Of a stretch of 37,922 nucleotides of DNA, positions 29,988 to 37,862 are shown one piece after another. Each line of letters opens with the position of its first letter. The first letter of the stretch is position 1. Origin of the DNA: an uncultured Alphaproteobacteria bacterium. Its GTDB lineage: Bacteria; Pseudomonadota; Alphaproteobacteria; RS24. The stretch covers positions 1 to 37,922 of the forward strand of contig CALKOC010000041.1 in NCBI GenBank assembly GCA_938091085.1, in the 5' to 3' direction. Made by a program: the position numbers and the translations under genes. Under the pieces are notes generated by a model. The model did not search any database, was not told where the DNA came from, and saw only the letters and a program-made list of their open reading frames with translations.

Positions 29988-31424
29988 ATGAAAAATATCA
30001 AAGCATTCACCATGCCCAAATGGGGTATCGAGATGCAAGAAGGCACAATCTCGGAATGGGTTGTGAAAGAAGGCCAGTCATTCAAAAAGGGTGAAATTAT
30101 TGCTCTTATTGAAACTGACAAAATTTCAAATGAGGTGGAAGCTGAATTTGATGGCGTTCTTCGCAAAATCGTAACACCTTCTGGCCAAACAGAACCTGTC
30201 GGCGCTTTACTTGGCGTTTTCGGGGATACAGATGTGCCGGACGGTGAGATTGAAACTTTTGCTCAAAGCTTCAAAGCGGCTGACACGGGTACAGCGGTTG
30301 GGCGTAATTCAGACTCAGCAGCACCAGCGCCTGTTGAAACATCTGTCGCCGAAGCGCCTGCGCCTGCAGCACCGGCGATTAGCGATACGAGTTTCGACAA
30401 TCTGAATATCAGTCCTAAAGCACGGGAGCTGGCAATTGAGTTGCAAGTTGACGCCACTCAGATAAGTGGCTCTGGCCGAAATGGACGCATCACCTATCAA
30501 GATGTGCATCAAGCTTCGCGGCCCGAAGCGTCAGTTGATCTGGGGGGGGCTTTGCCTGTGCCAGCTGATGACGAGTCAATTTTTGCATCACCGCTTGCTA
30601 AAAGGCTTGCCGCAATGAACGGTATTGACCTTAAAGGCGTCACGGGATCGGGTGCGCGTGGGCGGATTCGTAAAGAAGACGTTTTTGCATTGCTACCGAA
30701 TGCCGGTGCGAGACCGCAAGCATCACTTGCTGAAAACGCTGACAACACACCGCAAATTGTTGAGATGGATAAAATTCGTAAGGTTATCGCCAAGCGTTTG
30801 ACTGAAGCCAAATCAACAATACCGCATTTCTATATTCGCAGTGATTTTGATGTTGAGAACCTTTTAGAATTCCGTCGTATCGGTAATAAGGTGCTGGGCA
30901 CCAAAGCGTCCCTAAACGACTATTTGATTAAGGCTGTCGGGCGGGCGCTCGTTGAGCATCCCGATGTCAATGTACAAGTCCATGATGATAAAATTCATTA
31001 TTATCCGCATGCCAATGTCGGGGTCGCAATTGCGGCGAAGTCCGGTCTCATAACGCCTGTCGTCAAAAATGTTGACCTCATGGATATCAGCGATATTTCA
31101 CGGGCGACGACCCAGCTTATTAAGAAAGCAAATACTGGCAAACTTGGCTTTGCTGATTTGGAGGGTGGCACACTGACCATTTCCAATCTAGGTATGATGG
31201 GTGTTGACCAATTCGATGCGATTATCAATCCGCCTCAAGGGTCTATCCTGGCGATTGGCGGCATTAGCCGTGTGATGACAGAAATGGAAGATGGCTCCGG
31301 CGAATTCCGCAGCAAGCTGTCAGTCGCCATGTCTTGCGATCACCGCGCTATTGATGGTGCTGCTGGTGCAAAGTTCATGGCGACTTTGAAGTCAATGATT
31401 GAAGACCCGGAGCTGTTTTTCTAA
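29988..31424 (+). CDS. acoC: Dihydrolipoamide acyltransferase (E2) with two E3-binding domains
   Basis: 478 residues. A lipoyl domain spans about 1-80 with Lys45 in ETDKIS as the lipoylated residue. An Ala/Pro linker leads to a first peripheral-subunit-binding domain at 141-174 (ISPKARELA, GSGRNGRI) and a second at 200-234 (ASPLAKRLA, GSGARGRI). The catalytic domain runs from about 255 to the end, with active-site His452 and Asp456 in CDHRAIDG. Most E2 proteins have one binding domain, so the tandem pair is unusual. It ends the plus-strand run; no E3 follows, and the nearest E3 gene is at 16765-18171. It transfers the acyl group from lipoate to CoA. Confidence 0.93.
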   Translation: MKNIKAFTMPKWGIEMQEGTISEWVVKEGQSFKKGEIIALIETDKISNEVEAEFDGVLRKIVTPSGQTEPVGALLGVFGDTDVPDGEIETFAQSFKAADTGTAVGRNSDSAAPAPVETSVAEAPAPAAPAISDTSFDNLNISPKARELAIELQVDATQISGSGRNGRITYQDVHQASRPEASVDLGGALPVPADDESIFASPLAKRLAAMNGIDLKGVTGSGARGRIRKEDVFALLPNAGARPQASLAENADNTPQIVEMDKIRKVIAKRLTEAKSTIPHFYIRSDFDVENLLEFRRIGNKVLGTKASLNDYLIKAVGRALVEHPDVNVQVHDDKIHYYPHANVGVAIAAKSGLITPVVKNVDLMDISDISRATTQLIKKANTGKLGFADLEGGTLTISNLGMMGVDQFDAIINPPQGSILAIGGISRVMTEMEDGSGEFRSKLSVAMSCDHRAIDGAAGAKFMATLKSMIEDPELFF

Positions 31425-31448
31425 GCAGTCGTTTCTAGGTTAGTGGTT

Positions 31449-31847
31449 TTAGGCAGTGTTGGCTTTAGCTATGGCGTGTACTTGGTCATGGTTAAAGTAA
31501 AATGGCTTAATCATGCATAGCTTATCCCCACGGAAGACATACATCTCCATCAACTCTATGACCTCATCTGAACCCTTAGGGTGAAGTTCAACCTCGCAAC
31601 AGACGGAACTTTCACCGAGCATCAAATTCGACTGTTTGACTTCAGCAATCTGCATCATAGGCATAATTTTAGTGTAAAGGTTTTGAAGTGCTTTTTTGCC
31701 TGTATATTTTCCGGCGAATGGAAGACTATCTGCCTCGATAATCACGATATCATCTGTCATCATGGCTTCAAGTTCTACGAAGTTCCCCTGGCGGGCATAT
31801 TCAAAAAAGATGTTCACCAAATTAATTAAGTCGGGCTTGTCGGACAT
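31449..31847 (-). CDS. NTF2-like/SnoaL-like protein
   Basis: 132 residues with the short cone-fold pattern: an N-terminal helix LVNIFFEYARQGNFVELEAMM, then DDIVIIEADSLPFAGKYTGKKAL and alternate strands ending in MYVFRGDKLCMIKPFYF. This is the ketosteroid-isomerase/SnoaL kind of fold, used by isomerases, dehydratases and many unassigned proteins. It shares little beyond fold with the NTF2-like protein at 16239-16745. It converges with the E2 gene (24-base gap) and is divergent from the ABM gene at 31999. No partner gene on the same strand is adjacent, so its role is open. Confidence 0.75.
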   Translation of the reverse strand: MSDKPDLINLVNIFFEYARQGNFVELEAMMTDDIVIIEADSLPFAGKYTGKKALQNLYTKIMPMMQIAEVKQSNLMLGESSVCCEVELHPKGSDEVIELMEMYVFRGDKLCMIKPFYFNHDQVHAIAKANTA

Positions 31848-31910
31848 AAATTCACCTCCATTTGTCTTGGATTGAGCATGGAAAATTAGTCTGCAGATAA
31901 ATACTCCCCA

Positions 31911-31924
31911 AAAAGCTAGTGGTT
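31911..31924 (+). promoter_or_regulatory. Motif AAAAGCTAGTGGTT, second copy
   Basis: Lies 75 bases before the ABM gene start in the divergent gap 31848-31998. It agrees at 13 of 14 positions with 25098-25111 upstream of the DUF35 gene. Significance is unproven. Confidence 0.3.
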
Positions 31925-31998
31925 TGCGGTCAGGTCAGGGGCTTTTATGAGTTTATAAATTGTAAAAAACAGCAGGCATTATAATTGGGAGAACTGAT

Positions 31999-32307
31999 AT
32001 GATTTTTGTAGCCGGAACAATGACAATGAATCCTGAAATCATTGACGATTTTAAAGCCGAAGTTGCCGCTATGGTAGACAAAGTGCGTGCCGAGGATGGA
32101 TGCATGCATTATTCCTTACTGGTAGAGGATGCGGATAAGGGGCTTGTGAATGTGCTTGAGAAATGGCGTGATGATGAGGCATTGCTGGTTCATTTTGGAC
32201 AGCCATGGATTGTGGCATTCTTCGAAAAATTCTTTCCGCATATGCAGGATACAACTGTCAAAGTCTTCGACATTTCCGGCGAGCGTCCACTCCCCGGATC
32301 TGAGTAA
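31999..32307 (+). CDS. ABM-domain (antibiotic biosynthesis monooxygenase-like) protein
   Basis: 102 residues, one ferredoxin-like ABM domain. The pattern FVAGTMTMNPEIIDDFKAEV, then DGCMHYSLLVEDADKGL and VLEKWRDDEALLVHF is typical, with the Trp and His of EKW...HF. Relatives are cofactor-independent quinol monooxygenases or stress proteins, many of unknown role. The ATG follows GGGAGA. The MDR gene at 32343 follows after 35 bases on the same strand, so a pair acting on quinone- or enone-like intermediates is possible. Confidence 0.82.
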   Translation: MIFVAGTMTMNPEIIDDFKAEVAAMVDKVRAEDGCMHYSLLVEDADKGLVNVLEKWRDDEALLVHFGQPWIVAFFEKFFPHMQDTTVKVFDISGERPLPGSE

Positions 32308-32342
32308 AGTTCAAAACCTAGAATAAAAATTGGAGATATGCT

Positions 32343-33350
32343 GTGGTTGAAAATCTCACCAATCGCTTCTGGAAATTCATCAAACGGCCCGAAGGTAACG
32401 CCTATGATGAAGCGTTCACGCTAGAGGAGACGCCGCTAACTACTCCAGTTGATGGTCAAGTCATTGTTAAAAATCAGTACCTTTCTCTAGATGCCGGAAC
32501 ACGCATGTGGATTACCGGGCGGGAAGATGGTTACCAACCGCCGCTGGATTTGAATATCCCTATGGTGGGGTTGGGCGTCGGGGAAGTAATAGCTTCCTCT
32601 GACCCGAACTTTGTGGAAGGCGATTTGGTTCGCGGCTTCGGACAATGGGCTGAGTATTCGGTGGTTACGGCGGAACTTTCCGGCCTTATGAAATTAGATA
32701 AATCTATCGACGATATTCGTCAGCATCTCGGCGTACTTGGTTTTACAGGCTGGACCGGCATGTGGGGTATTACAGAAACCGGCGAAGCCAAAGCCGGTGA
32801 AAATGTATTGGTATCTGCCGCAGGCGGCGCCGCCGGCATGGTGGCCTGTCAAATTGCCAGAAATCTTGGATGTAATGTTTATGGTACGGCGGGTGGTGCC
32901 GATAAATGTGCTTTCTTGGAAAAAGAGTTTGGCATTACTGCCATTGATTACAAATCTGAAAATGTTGAGGAGCGTCTGGAACAGATTGAAGGGGGCATTG
33001 ATGTTTACTTTGATAATGTCGGTGGCCCGCAAATTGACGCGGTTTTCCCAAACATGGCAAATTATGGACGAATTGCGATTAGTGGTCTGATTGCAGAATA
33101 TTCTGGCCAGCCGACACAACCTGCTAGATTTGATCAGATTTTGATGAAGCGCCTGACGGTTAAGGGTTTCTTTTCACCAGATTTTGCCGATCAGGGCGCG
33201 CGCTTAACTGAGGCGCTTAAAGAGCAATATATTGCAGGCAAGCTGGATATGCCATTCGATGTTACGGATGGATTGGAGAATATGCTGACGGCTTATACCA
33301 AGCTGTTTATTGGGGGTAATATTGGCAAGACGCTGGTTAAACTTTTTTAA
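32343..33350 (+). CDS. MDR-family NADP-dependent oxidoreductase (second copy)
   Basis: 335 residues. GTG start at 32343, 7 bases after GGAG (32332-32335); an ATG at 32338 is out of frame. The N-terminal domain pattern FIKRPEGNAYDEAF and NQYLSLDAGTRMWI marks the PTGR-like family; SAAGGAAGMV around 158-167 binds the nucleotide, and VYFDNVGG is conserved. No zinc ligands. It likely reduces an enone C=C bond. It follows the ABM gene, converges with the SDR at 33379, and its stop codon is inside a strong hairpin. Confidence 0.9.
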   Translation: MVENLTNRFWKFIKRPEGNAYDEAFTLEETPLTTPVDGQVIVKNQYLSLDAGTRMWITGREDGYQPPLDLNIPMVGLGVGEVIASSDPNFVEGDLVRGFGQWAEYSVVTAELSGLMKLDKSIDDIRQHLGVLGFTGWTGMWGITETGEAKAGENVLVSAAGGAAGMVACQIARNLGCNVYGTAGGADKCAFLEKEFGITAIDYKSENVEERLEQIEGGIDVYFDNVGGPQIDAVFPNMANYGRIAISGLIAEYSGQPTQPARFDQILMKRLTVKGFFSPDFADQGARLTEALKEQYIAGKLDMPFDVTDGLENMLTAYTKLFIGGNIGKTLVKLF

Positions 33351-33361
33351 AGTTTAACCAG
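33333..33361. terminator. Perfect 13-bp hairpin spanning the MDR stop codon
   Basis: CTGGTTAAACTTT (33333-33345), loop TTT, AAAGTTTAACCAG (33349-33361). The TAA stop (33348-33350) lies in the loop and right arm. It sits between convergent genes (33350 and 33379), suggesting transcription stop or mRNA-end protection in both directions. There is no T-tract after it on the plus strand. Confidence 0.6.
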
Positions 33362-33378
33362 ACTCAAGCCTCTAGAGG

Positions 33379-34143
33379 TTACATTGCTGTAACGCCACCA
33401 TCCACTATAAGCTCTGCGCCGGTGATATATTTCCCCTGATCACTCGCCAAGAACAATGCACAATTAGCGATATCTTCAGGCTCACCCAATCGACCCATTG
33501 GAATAGCTTGCACAAACATATCCCAGTTCTCGGCATTTTCCTGTTTTGCGCCAGCGAGTAAATTTGTATCAATCAAGCCGGGGTGAATGGAGTTCACACG
33601 GATATTTTCTTTTGCGGTTTCCATAGCGACGGTTTTTGTCATCAGCCTGACCCCCGCCTTAGCTGCACTATAGGCCACATTACCGGGGATGCCGACAATG
33701 CCAGAGATGGAGGACATATTGATAATATTCCCGCCATTACCGGTTTCGCGCATCATCGCGACGGCTCTTTTGGTGCCATAAAAAACGCTATGCATATTTG
33801 TATCCATGACACGCAGATATTCTTCCGATGTCGCCGAGTCAATTGTGCCGAGTTGTGAAATGCCGGCATTATTAACAAGAATATCGAGCTGACCTTTTTG
33901 CTCTTTAATGGCGGCAAAAACATTGTCCCAATCTTTTTCATCCGTGACATTATGTTTCAGCGCAACGCCCTGTCCGCCATTATTTTTAATAACATCAAGT
34001 GACGCGATACATCCCTTTTCGTCAATATCGGTAAGAAATACAAAAGCGCCTTCTGATGCAAATTTATCTGCAATGGCGCTTCCTAGTCCCGGGCGGGATG
34101 CACCGCCGGTAACCAAAGCTACTTTGTTTTCGAGTTGGTTCAT
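33379..34143 (-). CDS. SDR-family oxidoreductase
   Basis: 254 residues from ATG 34143; the ATG at 34149 directly abuts GGGAG, whereas 34143 has 6-base spacing. Numbering from the longer form, TGGASRPGLG (14-23) is an extended Gly-motif with a two-residue insertion (RP). Asp41 and Asp43 (LTDIDE) favour NAD. NNAG at 93-96 is intact, with Ser147, Tyr160 and Lys164 (YSAAK) catalytic. The C-terminal IVDGG is standard. It is 28 bases downstream of the MDR gene at 34178 on the same strand, so the pair may act on consecutive intermediates. Confidence 0.9.
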   Translation of the reverse strand: MNQLENKVALVTGGASRPGLGSAIADKFASEGAFVFLTDIDEKGCIASLDVIKNNGGQGVALKHNVTDEKDWDNVFAAIKEQKGQLDILVNNAGISQLGTIDSATSEEYLRVMDTNMHSVFYGTKRAVAMMRETGNGGNIINMSSISGIVGIPGNVAYSAAKAGVRLMTKTVAMETAKENIRVNSIHPGLIDTNLLAGAKQENAENWDMFVQAIPMGRLGEPEDIANCALFLASDQGKYITGAELIVDGGVTAM

Positions 34144-34177
34144 TATCATCTCCCTTTTCCCCTAAAATTAATTTCAT

Positions 34178-35170
34178 TCAGATTTTTAAAATCTGCTTCC
34201 CTTTATTTAATCCCTTATATAGGCGGTTCAGCGTTTCAGGCGCCGCTTCAAATCCGGACTGACAATCCTCCTGCCATGTTAATTTGCCGTCTTTAATCAG
34301 TTGCATCATGCGTTTTCGGATACCCGGAAATTCACTTGTATAATCAAGGACAATAAACCCTGCCATCGTTGCACGACGAAAAATTAAATTAAAATAATTT
34401 TGTGGGCCGGCGGGCATGTCGCCGGTTTCATAACGGCTGATGCCACCACACACAACGACACGCGCATGAGTGGCAATATTTCCCAGCATATCATCTAGAA
34501 CTTTGCCCCCCACATTGTCGTAGACGATATTTGCACCTTTTGGCGCAAGGTCCCGCAAGCGTTCTTTGACGTTTTCGTTTTTATAATCAATGGCTGCGTC
34601 AAAACCTGCTTCATCCTGAAGCCAAGCACATTTTTCAGCCCCGCCAGCAATGCCAATTACACGGCACTGCATCAGTTTTGCCAGCTGACCGACAATCGAT
34701 CCGGTTGCGCCTGCGGCGCCGGAAACAATAACTGTATCTCCGGCGACAGGCTTGCCAATTTTGAACAAGCCACACCAGGCAGTCATTCCTGTTAAACCTA
34801 AAATAGAAAGGCTGGCTGTTGGCGGCAATCCGGTCTCGACAGCATCAAACCCTTTACCGTTGGTTACAAAATGTTCTGTCCAGCCGGTCATGCCAGTCCA
34901 AAGACTGCCAACAGGCATATCGGGATTGTTGCTTTCTATAACCTCACCGATACCCGTGCCGCGCATGATATCGCCGATTTGCATGGGCGCGACATAATCG
35001 GCAACATTTTCCATCCAACCTTTTTGAGCGGGATCAAAACCGAGCCAAAGCGTTTTTAGCAGCGCCTCGCCTGCGCCGGGTTGGGGTTGGTCGATATCCA
35101 CCAACTTGAAGTCGCTGTCTTCAAGGGGGCGCCCTCTAGGATGGGCGGTTATTTGCCAACACCTGGTCAT
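34178..35170 (-). CDS. MDR-family NADP-dependent oxidoreductase (third copy)
   Basis: 330 residues from ATG 35170, chosen because MTRCWQITAHPRGRP aligns with the start of the other family members; ATG 35188 would add six residues and has no better ribosome-binding site. Numbering from 35188, GAAGATGS lies at 157-164 and binds NADP; IVYDNVGGKVL is conserved. No zinc ligands. The active segment LGFDPAQKGWM replaces the LDAG or IDPAMR of its paralogues, so a distinct substrate is likely. Upstream of the SDR at 33379 on the same strand and divergent from the fourth copy at 35313. Confidence 0.88.
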   Translation of the reverse strand: MTRCWQITAHPRGRPLEDSDFKLVDIDQPQPGAGEALLKTLWLGFDPAQKGWMENVADYVAPMQIGDIMRGTGIGEVIESNNPDMPVGSLWTGMTGWTEHFVTNGKGFDAVETGLPPTASLSILGLTGMTAWCGLFKIGKPVAGDTVIVSGAAGATGSIVGQLAKLMQCRVIGIAGGAEKCAWLQDEAGFDAAIDYKNENVKERLRDLAPKGANIVYDNVGGKVLDDMLGNIATHARVVVCGGISRYETGDMPAGPQNYFNLIFRRATMAGFIVLDYTSEFPGIRKRMMQLIKDGKLTWQEDCQSGFEAAPETLNRLYKGLNKGKQILKI

Positions 35171-35312
35171 GAATGGATTACCTGTCATGTTATATTAATT
35201 ATTTTCATAGCAATATCATAGCTGCCAGTTTGGAATGGCATACTCTGTTAATTGTTAGTTGCGGCAAGGTCGCGCTGTGCGATTATGGCGACAAATATAA
35301 GGAGGAATAGAG

Positions 35313-36326
35313 ATGACGAACAGACGATTTATTCTCAAAAAAAGACCTGTCGGGGAGCCAAAACCGGATGATTTTGAGTTGCTGGAAACGCCAATTCCCG
35401 AGCCTGAAGACGGTGCGTTTGTTGTCCGTAATCACTTTATTTCTATCGATCCTGCCATGCGGGGCTGGCTTGATGATGCCCCGTCATATATGCCGCCTGT
35501 TGATTTAGATGATGCGGTGCGCGCCACGACAGTTGGCCGGGTTTATAAGTCAAAAAATCCAGAATTTACTGAAGGCCAATGGGTTTTGGGACTGAATAAG
35601 GTCGAGGAATATTCTTTGGTTCTCCCCGGTGGTTTTACGTCGCCGATTGATGTCGATATTGTTCCCTCGCCCAGTATTTTTCTGTCAGCCTTGGGGGCAG
35701 TTGGTCTGACCGCTTATTTCGGCTTGCAAGACGCAGGACAACCAAAAGCTGGTGAGACAGTTTTGGTGACCGGTGCTGCGGGTGCAGTTGGCTCGATGGT
35801 TGGCCAGATTGCAAAAATTAAAGGCTGTCGTGCTGTTGGCATTGCGGGGGGTGCGGAAAAATGCCGCCGCCTGATTGAGGATTATGGCTTTGACGCGGCG
35901 GTAGATTATCGCGGCAAGGATGTTGATACGCTAACAAAAGAGATTGGCGAAGCTGCACCTGATGGCGTGGATATTATTTTTGAAAATGTCGGTGGTGATA
36001 TTCTTGATGCTGGGTTGATGAATCTGAACGAATATTCGCGTGTAATTTTATGCGGTCTTATCAGTGAATATAATACTGAGCCAAAAGGTGCGCGGAATCT
36101 GTGGCAGACCATTGTCAAACAGACAACAGTTAAAGGGTTTCTTATCAGAGATTATGCGCCTCGGTTTGCTGAAGGCGGGGCAGAAGTCGCCGGCTGGATT
36201 GCAGACGGAAAAGTGAGATTTGATGAGCATATAGAGAGCGGCATTGAAAATTCTTTTGACGTCTTTATGAAACTGTTCAGTGGTCAAAATACCGGCAAGC
36301 TTATTTTGGATGTTAGCCCAGATTAA
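35313..36326 (+). CDS. MDR-family NADP-dependent oxidoreductase (fourth copy)
   Basis: 337 residues. KRPVGEPKPDDFEL at 10-23 is very close to the matching part of the protein at 5673-6683, so these two are the nearest pair by eye. HFISIDPAMRGWL (41-53) is the family's substrate-side motif. GAAGAVGS at 154-161 binds NADP. The ATG follows AAGGAGG. A short minicistron and the TTG-start SDR follow on the same strand. It probably reduces an activated C=C or C=O bond; substrate unknown. Confidence 0.9.
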   Translation: MTNRRFILKKRPVGEPKPDDFELLETPIPEPEDGAFVVRNHFISIDPAMRGWLDDAPSYMPPVDLDDAVRATTVGRVYKSKNPEFTEGQWVLGLNKVEEYSLVLPGGFTSPIDVDIVPSPSIFLSALGAVGLTAYFGLQDAGQPKAGETVLVTGAAGAVGSMVGQIAKIKGCRAVGIAGGAEKCRRLIEDYGFDAAVDYRGKDVDTLTKEIGEAAPDGVDIIFENVGGDILDAGLMNLNEYSRVILCGLISEYNTEPKGARNLWQTIVKQTTVKGFLIRDYAPRFAEGGAEVAGWIADGKVRFDEHIESGIENSFDVFMKLFSGQNTGKLILDVSPD

Positions 36327-36340
36327 GGGGTCAAACTCAT

Positions 36341-36355
36341 ATGAGCGAGCAATAA
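36341..36355 (+). other. Four-codon minicistron ahead of SDR gene
   Basis: ATG AGC GAG CAA TAA, preceded by AAGGGG (36325-36330). It is in the same frame as the SDR start at 36371, with its stop 15 bases before. Either a short leader that affects SDR translation, or the mark of a nonsense change that moved the start to TTG. Confidence 0.35.
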
Positions 36356-36370
36356 AAAGGGAGCAGACTT

Positions 36371-37096
36371 TTGAGCCAACTGACATCAGATAGGTTAAAT
36401 GGACGGGTCGCTATTGTTACTGGTGGGGCATCGGGTATCGGCGCTCAAACAGCTGCACGGCTGGTTGCCGATGGGGCGGAGGTTTTACGGATTGACCAAA
36501 AGGGCGATGCCGATTTGCTTCTTGATGTCACATCAGACAGTGCAAGCAAGGAAATTCTTGATGCGGTGAATAGTCGGTTCGGGAAACTGGACATCATTGT
36601 CACCTGTGCTGGTATTAGTGAGTTTCTGCCACTCGAAGACACAACTGATCAGGTTTGGAACAATAATCTTGCGGTTAATCTCACAGCTGTGTTCCGACTT
36701 GTGCGTGACGCCACGTCATTATTGAAAGAGTCTAAAGCGGGGCGGGTTGTAACCATCGGCTCGGTCATGTCAGAATTTGCTGGCTCAGGGCTAGCTGCAT
36801 ATACGGCCTCAAAACACGGACTGCTCGGATTAAGCCGTGCACTGGCAACCGAATTGGGCGGGCATGGCATTACAGTAAATTGTGTTCAGCCCGGCGCGAT
36901 TGAAACCCCGATGACCGCACCGGCGTTTAACGATATGCCTGAATATAAAACTTTCTGGTCAGAAAAAGCACCCCTTGGCAGGCTCGGTCAGCCGCAAGAC
37001 ATAGCCGATGTAATCGCCTTTTTGGTTAGCGATGATGCGCGCTTCATGAGTGGTCACGGCATCTATGTTGATGGTGCCGCAATGGTGCAACCCTAA
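36371..37096 (+). CDS. SDR-family oxidoreductase with TTG start
   Basis: 241 residues. TTG at 36371 lies 7 bases after AAGGGAG and gives a normal N-terminus with TGGASGIG at 17-24. IDQK after the second strand (Asp42) favours NAD. The NNAG motif reads TCAG at 78-81. Ser131, Tyr144 and Lys148 (YTASK) are catalytic. The C-terminal YVDGA has Ala where Gly is usual. An in-frame ATG 30 bases upstream is cut off by TAA. It is 44 bases after the MDR gene and converges with the next SDR (7-base gap). Confidence 0.88.
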   Translation: MSQLTSDRLNGRVAIVTGGASGIGAQTAARLVADGAEVLRIDQKGDADLLLDVTSDSASKEILDAVNSRFGKLDIIVTCAGISEFLPLEDTTDQVWNNNLAVNLTAVFRLVRDATSLLKESKAGRVVTIGSVMSEFAGSGLAAYTASKHGLLGLSRALATELGGHGITVNCVQPGAIETPMTAPAFNDMPEYKTFWSEKAPLGRLGQPQDIADVIAFLVSDDARFMSGHGIYVDGAAMVQP

Positions 37097-37103
37097 ATTA
37101 GAA

Positions 37104-37862
37104 TTAGAATTGCACTCTTTTAGTGTACCCACCATCTACGACGATATTAGTGCCGGTTGTATAGGATGATGCCGGGCTGGCAAGAAAAACAACAGCTTTA
37201 GCAACATCTTCAGGGCTACCGAAGCGACCCAATACCATCTGCCCAATGGTTGCGGCGTAAAGTTCTGGCATGGCTGTTTCAATTGTTTCCCAGTTGCCAC
37301 CGGGGAATTTAATTGGACCGGGAGAAACCGCGTTCACACGAATATGCTTCGGCCCCAAATGCTGGGAGAGCTGTTTCGTGTAAGTCATCAAAGCACCTTT
37401 AATGGCATTATAGGGTTGTGGCACAAGGAATGTTTCCGAGCCTGCGGTGCTGGACATTACCACGATGGAGCCATTGTCGGATTTTTCGAGATATGGCTCA
37501 AGCGCTCCTGCCCCAATCGCGGTGCCTTTAAGGTCATATTGCACACATTTGTCCCAGTCATCGGTGGCGCCAGCGCCTGATGCACTGACATTGGGTATGA
37601 AAATATCACATCCTCCAAGTGCATCGGCTGTCTTCGTTAGCCACGCCGGATAGGCATCGAAATTATCCATGTCAAAGGCTTCGCCTATGACTTTTCCGCC
37701 ATGTTTTGAGAGACTATCAACTGTCTCGGCAACCTGTTCTGCATTCCGAGAAAAGAACCCGATATCGCAGCCTTCAGCCGCAAAAATTTCCAGTGCAGCG
37801 CGACCAATACCGCGGCTACCGCCGGTAAGAATAACTTTCAATCCTTTAAGACCAAGATCCAT
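37104..37862 (-). CDS. SDR-family oxidoreductase, 3-oxoacyl-reductase-like
   Basis: 252 residues. TGGSRGIG at 13-20 and SRN at 38-40 favour NADP. The NNAG position is NVSASG (91-96), an altered form seen in a branch of SDR enzymes. Ser138, Tyr151 and Lys155 (YNAIK) form the catalytic set. The C-terminal VVDGGY is standard. The ATG at 37862 follows TAGGGGG. It is the right-most gene; 60 bases of upstream sequence remain in the window, ending in ACCTAGT. Reaction unknown beyond an alcohol/ketone exchange. Confidence 0.9.
   Translation of the reverse strand: MDLGLKGLKVILTGGSRGIGRAALEIFAAEGCDIGFFSRNAEQVAETVDSLSKHGGKVIGEAFDMDNFDAYPAWLTKTADALGGCDIFIPNVSASGAGATDDWDKCVQYDLKGTAIGAGALEPYLEKSDNGSIVVMSSTAGSETFLVPQPYNAIKGALMTYTKQLSQHLGPKHIRVNAVSPGPIKFPGGNWETIETAMPELYAATIGQMVLGRFGSPEDVAKAVVFLASPASSYTTGTNIVVDGGYTKRVQF

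Noticed and set aside
14785-32323. TTCTAGGT at 14785-14792, 31433-31440 and, reversed, 32316-32323 as a regulon motif
   Set aside because: An 8-mer found three times on two strands of 38 kb is only slightly above chance, and the copy at 31433 lies between convergent genes.
37097-37110. Tandem TTAGAA repeat in the convergent SDR gap
   Set aside because: Two copies of a 6-base AT-rich unit in a 7-base gap partly within a coding end; no structure or extension.
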